This document shows, in pieces, positions 48,106 through 52,476 of a DNA stretch of 52,476 nt. The notes beneath the pieces were generated by a model. It saw only the letters and a program-made list of their open reading frames with translations, searched no databases and was not told where the DNA came from. The stretch is from assembly GCF_019734195.1 (NCBI RefSeq), contig NZ_JAASHM010000023.1, forward strand, positions 1 to 52,476. Direction: 5' to 3'. The position numbers and the translations under genes are program-made. The DNA is from Clostridium sp. K13. GTDB taxonomy: Bacteria; Bacillota; Clostridia; Clostridiales; Clostridiaceae. Every line of letters starts with the position of its first letter. Positions within the stretch are counted from its first letter, which is position 1.

Positions 48106-48810
48106 ATCTACTAATGAAGCAGATACTATAGTTCTTGCTCCATCAAACTCATAACTACAAGTATATAATGTAATTATACTTGAAATTTCATTAATTTTAT
48201 TTTCCTTATTATACATAGATTTTTCTTTTAAATTATTAATATAATCATTAAACTCATCATTATTATCAAAACTATTTTTTAAAATAATATTTTCGCTCTT
48301 TTCTACAAATACTGAGAATACTTCATAGTAATAATTCCTATTATCTTTATTTATAAGTATTTTTCCTTCATCAAAGAACTCTTTTTCTTTAAATTTATTT
48401 ATATCAGAAAACATGCTTCCATTTCTCATATTATGCCCATATAAAATTAAGTTTTTATCTTTTAAAATATTATTTTCACAATCAATAAAAATGGCACCAC
48501 CGATATCATCTTTCTTGTAAAAATTATTTTTTAAATAAAATTCGTTATCTGAACCTTGTACTACTGGATAATCTATTACTGTATTAGGTATATTAATCCA
48601 AAACTTATACTCTGGATTAATGGCTTTTAACTTATTATCTTTAATATCAACTTCATCACTATATTCCAAACTATTGATTACTCCTCTAATTTCTTGATAT
48701 GCTTTATTTGATTTATTATATTTATAATTTTTATTTAATATTGTTGTAAGGCATATGATAATTATTATAAATAATAGAAAACTAATTATATTTTTAAATT
48801 TTATCTTCAT
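48094..48810 (-). CDS. srtB: Class B sortase
   Basis: A roughly 238-residue membrane-bound transpeptidase. An N-terminal membrane anchor (about 8-28) is followed by the sortase barrel. The catalytic His is in LILYGHNMRNGSMF, the Cys in ITLYTCSYEF and the Arg in DGARTIVSA. The long segment between His and Cys fits class B. The start at 48810 (MKIKFKNI) is preferred to 48846 and overlaps the YibE/F gene by 17 bases, so they are co-transcribed. No NPQTN-type protein is in the window; the phosphatase two genes upstream ends in a noncanonical NTGD signal. Confidence 0.87.
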   Translation of the reverse strand: MKIKFKNIISFLLFIIIIICLTTILNKNYKYNKSNKAYQEIRGVINSLEYSDEVDIKDNKLKAINPEYKFWINIPNTVIDYPVVQGSDNEFYLKNNFYKKDDIGGAIFIDCENNILKDKNLILYGHNMRNGSMFSDINKFKEKEFFDEGKILINKDNRNYYYEVFSVFVEKSENIILKNSFDNNDEFNDYINNLKEKSMYNKENKINEISSIITLYTCSYEFDGARTIVSASLVDKED

Positions 48811-49972
48811 AACATATCTCACTTTTAGAATACTTTTTTCTTTCAAAAGTTAATAAATAAGATGAAATAATAGATACCAATGGAACAGATAATATTATAG
48901 CTATACTTCCTGAAACTCCTTGCATTATTTCAATACCAATTTGATACATATTGATAACTTGGTTATATTTTAATGCATATGCATAATTTAAAATCAATGT
49001 ATTTATAGAACCACCAGTAAAAGCTAATATTAATGTATTGGACATAGTTCCCATCATATCTCTTCCAACATTTATTCCTGATTTGAAAAGATCTTTTTTG
49101 CCTATATTATTGTTGTGACTATATATCTCAGTCATTGCTGATGCTATAGACATACTTACATCCATAACAGCTCCTAATGATGCAATAAGTATAGCAGCAA
49201 ATAATATTCCCCCAACTTTTAGATTAGTATTATTTGATATAAACACTAACTCCTCAACCTCTGCTACATTATAACCTGATATTTTAGCTATATTTCCAAA
49301 TCCAGCTGCGCATACTCCTGAAATTATTACCCCTGTTATAGTTCCAATCATTGCTGAAATTGACTTTTTGCTTATTCCGTCAATTAAATATAATGAAACT
49401 ATTGTTATTAATATTATTACAACTACTGCTGATAAAAATGGAGAATATCCTCTATATAACATAGGTAAAAACAGATATATTATACAGATAAAAGTAAACA
49501 TTAATCCTATTGCTGATTTAAATCCTTTTTTCCCACCTATAATCCAAAGCATAAGTAAAAATAGTCCTACAAATACGTAAATAATATTAGACCTATCATA
49601 GCTATATACTGATACTGAAGCATTGCCATCATATTCACTTATGCTTGCTATAACCTTCATTCCTATAGTACAATCTGCACCATATAAGTATCCTGCAAAG
49701 CTTGTTCCATCTAATATATTTCCCTTTAAATTACCACTTAATATTTTTAATTTAACCTTTTGATAGCCAATCCTTGTACCATCTTCCTGAAGATTGTCTT
49801 CTATAATTTCTACAACAATAGCTTTTTCATAACTTGTCCCAGTTCTATTGATTAGTTCTACCTTTTCAATTTTATTAAAAAAGTATAGAAAGAAAAAGAA
49901 TAATATAATAATAATACCAACTATAATATTATTTTTTATATTCTTTCTACTTTTTAATAAATCTGTTAACAT
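48794..49972 (-). CDS. YibE/F family membrane protein
   Basis: A roughly 392-residue membrane protein. A membrane helix (about 15-33) is followed by a beta-rich extracytoplasmic domain (about 40-130) and seven or so helices. The family core includes GAVMDVSMSIASAM (about 266-279) and the segment GRDMMGTMSNTLILAFTGGS. YibE/F proteins are of unknown function. The ATG at 49972 after GGAGGAG is preferred over 50005. It is the middle gene of the phosphatase, YibE/F, sortase unit. Confidence 0.83.
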   Translation of the reverse strand: MLTDLLKSRKNIKNNIIVGIIIILFFFFLYFFNKIEKVELINRTGTSYEKAIVVEIIEDNLQEDGTRIGYQKVKLKILSGNLKGNILDGTSFAGYLYGADCTIGMKVIASISEYDGNASVSVYSYDRSNIIYVFVGLFLLMLWIIGGKKGFKSAIGLMFTFICIIYLFLPMLYRGYSPFLSAVVVIILITIVSLYLIDGISKKSISAMIGTITGVIISGVCAAGFGNIAKISGYNVAEVEELVFISNNTNLKVGGILFAAILIASLGAVMDVSMSIASAMTEIYSHNNNIGKKDLFKSGINVGRDMMGTMSNTLILAFTGGSINTLILNYAYALKYNQVINMYQIGIEIMQGVSGSIAIILSVPLVSIISSYLLTFERKKYSKSEICYEDKI

Positions 49973-49998
49973 AATACTCCTCCAAATTATATAGAGGT

Positions 49999-50027
49999 AG
50001 CTCAAAAGTAATAAGTTATTTTGAGCT
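49999..50027 (-). promoter_or_regulatory. Intra-operon hairpin
   Basis: A 9-bp stem (49999-50007 with 50019-50027) with an 11-base loop lies between the phosphatase stop and the YibE/F ribosome site. There is no U-tract, so it is more likely an mRNA processing or 3'-stabilising element than a full terminator. Confidence 0.35.
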
Positions 50028-50043
50028 TACTCCATGTTTAATC

Positions 50044-52263
50044 CTATTTTACTACTTCTTTTTTTCTTTTAAAGTTTAAACCTACTACTCCAACTATCGC
50101 TGCAGTTAAAATTCCATATACTAATATATTAGAATTGTCACCAGTATTTACTCCACTATTAGGTTTATTTACAGCACCATTATTACTTACATTATTGTTA
50201 TTTACGTTATTATTTCCGTTGTTGCTTCCATTATTATCCATTCCACCTGAAACTCCACTATTAGTAACTACTTTCTTTTTAAATGTTTCCACTGCTTCTT
50301 TTAGTTTAGAAATAGCCTCATCTACAACTACTTGACTAGCATCATCAGATAGACATACTTTTTTTGCTTCCTCAATCTCAGATAATAATTTATCTTTAGA
50401 CTCTTGCGGATATTCTCCAACTTTATTTCCAACTACAGCCTTATTAGCTAATTCTTCAGCTGTTGCAATTTCATTATTTAATACCTCCACATTACCTCTT
50501 AATACAAGTTGATCTATAGCAGCCTTCAAATTACCATAAGTTTCTGAAATCACTGCTTCACTTATATCTGAATCTGCAGCTATTTTTTGTGCATTTGAAA
50601 GAGTAGCTTCAAATACAGTCCATGTTGATGATGTATAAATTTCTTTTTCTGCACTTTTAGCTTCTGCCTCTTCAATTTTATCTACTAAATTTCCATATTC
50701 AACTGATTTAATAATAGTAACTGTTTCATCAATCTTTTCCATATTATCCGTTCTATATGTGCTAATTGATAAACTTACATTATCAACATTTATAGTTGAA
50801 AATGTTGGAACATCTTCTTGCCATCTATTTGCAATATATGCTTGTTGTCTTGGCACATTGTTATAATACTTACTACCAGATGCTGAGTTAGCAGTTATAT
50901 ATAATATTCCTTCTGGATTTGAAATATTTTCTCCTCTTATACTTAAATCTGTTTCTATAGCATTCTTGTCTTCAATACTTTCTAAATAGCTTAAATACTT
51001 TTCATCTTCAACTAATTCAGTGTAATCACTTTCAAATTCTATATCAAAAAATTCTTCATACTCATCATCTGTTAAGAATGTACTTTCCTCCTTTACTCCA
51101 CCTTTTAAAATTTTAGATCTAGCATAAGTATGATCATGCCCTGTTAAAACAACATCAATATCATTTTCCTCAAAAATTGGAACTAATTTATATCTTAATT
51201 CTGCAATTTCAGGTTCATTAGAATGCTCTCCTGATCCATATATATCTTGGTGTAAAGTTACAACTTTCCATGTTACATCTCCTGATTCAGCAACAGCTTG
51301 TTCTATAAACTGCTTATGTTCTTCTGCATTTGTATTATTAGTATTTAACATAATAAATAGGGTATTACCATACGTATAATAGTAATTTCCTCCCCCTACT
51401 GTTGATCCTAAAGTACTAGTATTAGGATTATTAAAATGATAAGAATAATTTCCACTAACCGCATCATGATTTCCTAATGTTGTTGCAACTGGTAATGACT
51501 TTAATGGTTCTGGGCTTAAATATCCTGCATATTCAATTTCATTTTCTGTATAAGCAAGAGCCTGCTCATTATTAGCTTTTTTATCTCTTATTGAAATTTG
51601 ATCTCCCGCTGAAATCATGAAACTTGCATTTGGAACTAAAGATAATGCTTTTTTTATTGTATTATTCCAGTTAAAACTATCGTTTCTTACTGATCTATCT
51701 TGTCCTATAGCTTCTGTTTCACCTGTTGGAGTATTTTTTAATGATGAACCTATTTGTGGATCACCAACTAAGAAAAAACTAAAACTATCAGTAGATTGAG
51801 TGTTAATTACTACAGGACTACTCCAATTTTCATTAGTTCCATAACTATAGTAATATGTAGTATCCTCTTCTAAACCTGTTACAGTTACTTTATTTGATAC
51901 ATACTCTATTTTAGTTTCTTTATTAGTTACTGCTCTACTTTGAGTTCCATCAAATTCAATAGAATTACTCATATCTGTACTCTTGCTTATTTTTACTTTT
52001 GGTAAAGTTTCTTCCTTTTCAGAATACCAAGCAAAATTTAATTCTGTTGCATTTTTACCTGGTGTTATTGATAATTGAGTCCAATCATTTTTAATTGTTT
52101 CCCATTTTTCACACCAAGCTTCCCAAGCTCCTCCCTGTGCAGCTTCAGTATAAGGTGCTTCTGTCCACCCATCATTTTCTGCAGCAAATACAGTATAACT
52201 TGTTGTGATCATCATTATAGCAACCATTAAAGCTGCCATTACTTTTTTAGTTCTTTTTATCAT
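50044..52263 (-). CDS. Secreted purple acid phosphatase-like metallophosphatase with surface-anchor tail
   Basis: A 739-residue exported enzyme. Signal peptide (about 1-27), a purple acid phosphatase N-terminal FN3-like domain (about 55-155), and a calcineurin-like domain with metal motifs GDPQIGS (about 167), SAGDQIS, TLGNHD (about 262) and GHDHTYA (about 374). Two FIVAR-like three-helix modules (about 525-665) follow, then an Asn-rich linker. The tail NTGDNSNILVYG plus hydrophobic helix and KRKK has the layout of a sortase signal, with NTGD in place of LPxTG. It heads the unit with YibE/F and the class B sortase. GGGGGA precedes the start. Pho-box-like repeats lie upstream, suggesting phosphate control. 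Confidence 0.88.
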   Translation of the reverse strand: MIKRTKKVMAALMVAIMMITTSYTVFAAENDGWTEAPYTEAAQGGAWEAWCEKWETIKNDWTQLSITPGKNATELNFAWYSEKEETLPKVKISKSTDMSNSIEFDGTQSRAVTNKETKIEYVSNKVTVTGLEEDTTYYYSYGTNENWSSPVVINTQSTDSFSFFLVGDPQIGSSLKNTPTGETEAIGQDRSVRNDSFNWNNTIKKALSLVPNASFMISAGDQISIRDKKANNEQALAYTENEIEYAGYLSPEPLKSLPVATTLGNHDAVSGNYSYHFNNPNTSTLGSTVGGGNYYYTYGNTLFIMLNTNNTNAEEHKQFIEQAVAESGDVTWKVVTLHQDIYGSGEHSNEPEIAELRYKLVPIFEENDIDVVLTGHDHTYARSKILKGGVKEESTFLTDDEYEEFFDIEFESDYTELVEDEKYLSYLESIEDKNAIETDLSIRGENISNPEGILYITANSASGSKYYNNVPRQQAYIANRWQEDVPTFSTINVDNVSLSISTYRTDNMEKIDETVTIIKSVEYGNLVDKIEEAEAKSAEKEIYTSSTWTVFEATLSNAQKIAADSDISEAVISETYGNLKAAIDQLVLRGNVEVLNNEIATAEELANKAVVGNKVGEYPQESKDKLLSEIEEAKKVCLSDDASQVVVDEAISKLKEAVETFKKKVVTNSGVSGGMDNNGSNNGNNNVNNNNVSNNGAVNKPNSGVNTGDNSNILVYGILTAAIVGVVGLNFKRKKEVVK

Positions 52264-52277
52264 TTTAATATTCCCCC

Positions 52278-52293
52278 TTGTAATTACTTACAA
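52278..52293 (-). promoter_or_regulatory. Inverted repeat beside the phosphatase ribosome site
   Basis: TTGTAA and TTACAA arms are separated by TTAC. The repeat lies just downstream of a possible -10 (TATAAT on the minus strand, 52299-52304) and directly before the GGGGGA ribosome site. It could be an operator, including the spaced TGTAA/TTACA variant of a CcpA site, or an mRNA hairpin. Confidence 0.4.
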
Positions 52294-52332
52294 AAGGAAT
52301 TATATAGCAAACTTTTTCTTTCATGTGCCTTT

Positions 52333-52400
52333 TTAACACTTATTAACTTATATCTCCATATAATTTACATATTTAAAAAATAGTTAACATTAAATTAACT
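52333..52400 (-). promoter_or_regulatory. Pho-box-like direct repeats upstream of the phosphatase gene
   Basis: TTAACA (52333-52338) and TTAACT (52343-52348) are 10 bases apart; TTAAAA (52373), TTAACA (52384) and TTAACT (52395) are spaced at exactly 11 bases. TTAACA repeats at 11-base periods are the PhoP recognition pattern in Bacillus. The nearer pair lies about 30-45 bases upstream of the possible -10 at 52299-52304, a usual position for an activator. Confidence 0.4.
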
Positions 52401-52439
52401 AAAAAAGGGGCTGTATCAAAATAACTTTTGATACTAGCC
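52401..52439 (-). terminator. Terminator of a gene beyond the window
   Basis: A 13-bp stem with a one-base bulge (arms 52409-52421 and 52426-52439) ends in CCTTTTTT on the minus strand. It would stop minus-strand transcription entering from outside the window. Confidence 0.7.
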
Positions 52440-52448
52440 GAATAAGAA

Positions 52449-52476
52449 AGGGAGGATTCGAATTCGAATCCTCCCT
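52449..52476. repeat. Perfect 28-base palindrome at the window edge
   Basis: Two exactly complementary 14-base halves (52449-52462 and 52463-52476) meet without a loop at an EcoRI-type GAATTC centre. The sequence is cut by the window end and may extend further. Confidence 0.7.

Noticed and set aside
52449..52476. tRNA T-arm, because TTCGAATCC appears
   Set aside because: The stem and seven-base loop spacing of a T-arm cannot be formed; the sequence is a perfect palindrome and no acceptor or anticodon stem is nearby.

Overview
The window is very AT-rich DNA from a Firmicute, most likely a host-associated Clostridium. The signs are strong GGAGG-type ribosome sites, frequent GTG/TTG starts, sortase-anchored surface proteins, a YesM/YesN-type two-component system and AT-rich Rho-independent terminators after almost every gene. 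No tRNA, rRNA, CRISPR array or intact insertion sequence was seen.

Layout. 1-9.4 kb: assorted chromosomal genes (a small Cys-rich protein, a MATE exporter, ddl with a MocR-type regulator, an unknown two-gene membrane unit, a stand-alone flavin reductase, and a 178-base four-way-junction element between convergent genes). 9.6-19.1 kb: a dicarboxylate/amino-acid:cation symporter frameshifted at an A8 tract, an unlisted 50-codon gene, a membrane-anchored YgjK-like GH63 glycosidase, an opine-dehydrogenase-like gene, a decayed permease and an ABC-2 exporter. 19.1-42.2 kb: the centrepiece, a host N-glycan utilisation locus. 42.2-52.5 kb: an O6-alkylguanine methyltransferase, an RND exporter with a very long LxxG-repeat partner, and a surface phosphatase / YibE-F / class B sortase operon.

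How the glycan locus seems to work (inference from families). A sortase-anchored GH85 endoglycosidase releases N-glycan from glycoproteins outside the cell. A lipoprotein plus two LplB/LplC-type permeases import the oligosaccharide; no ATPase gene is present, so a shared one must serve. A cytosolic GH38 alpha-mannosidase, a cytosolic GH20 hexosaminidase and a ROK sugar kinase process it. A YesM/YesN-type sensor-regulator pair with a YesL-like protein lies at the far end. One large cytosolic protein in the locus (24749-27184) has no enzyme function I can name and is the best candidate here for new biochemistry: no gene in the locus is recognisable for the Man-beta-1,4-GlcNAc core. Four promoters of the locus carry the same 14-base near-palindrome close to the -10 region, resembling a variant CcpA site, so the locus looks like one dispersed regulon. 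A second GH38 gene between the permeases and the lipoprotein is a wreck, with two internal deletions and a nonsense codon.

Gene starts were moved from the longest open frame to the best-spaced ribosome site in several cases; this is stated in each entry.
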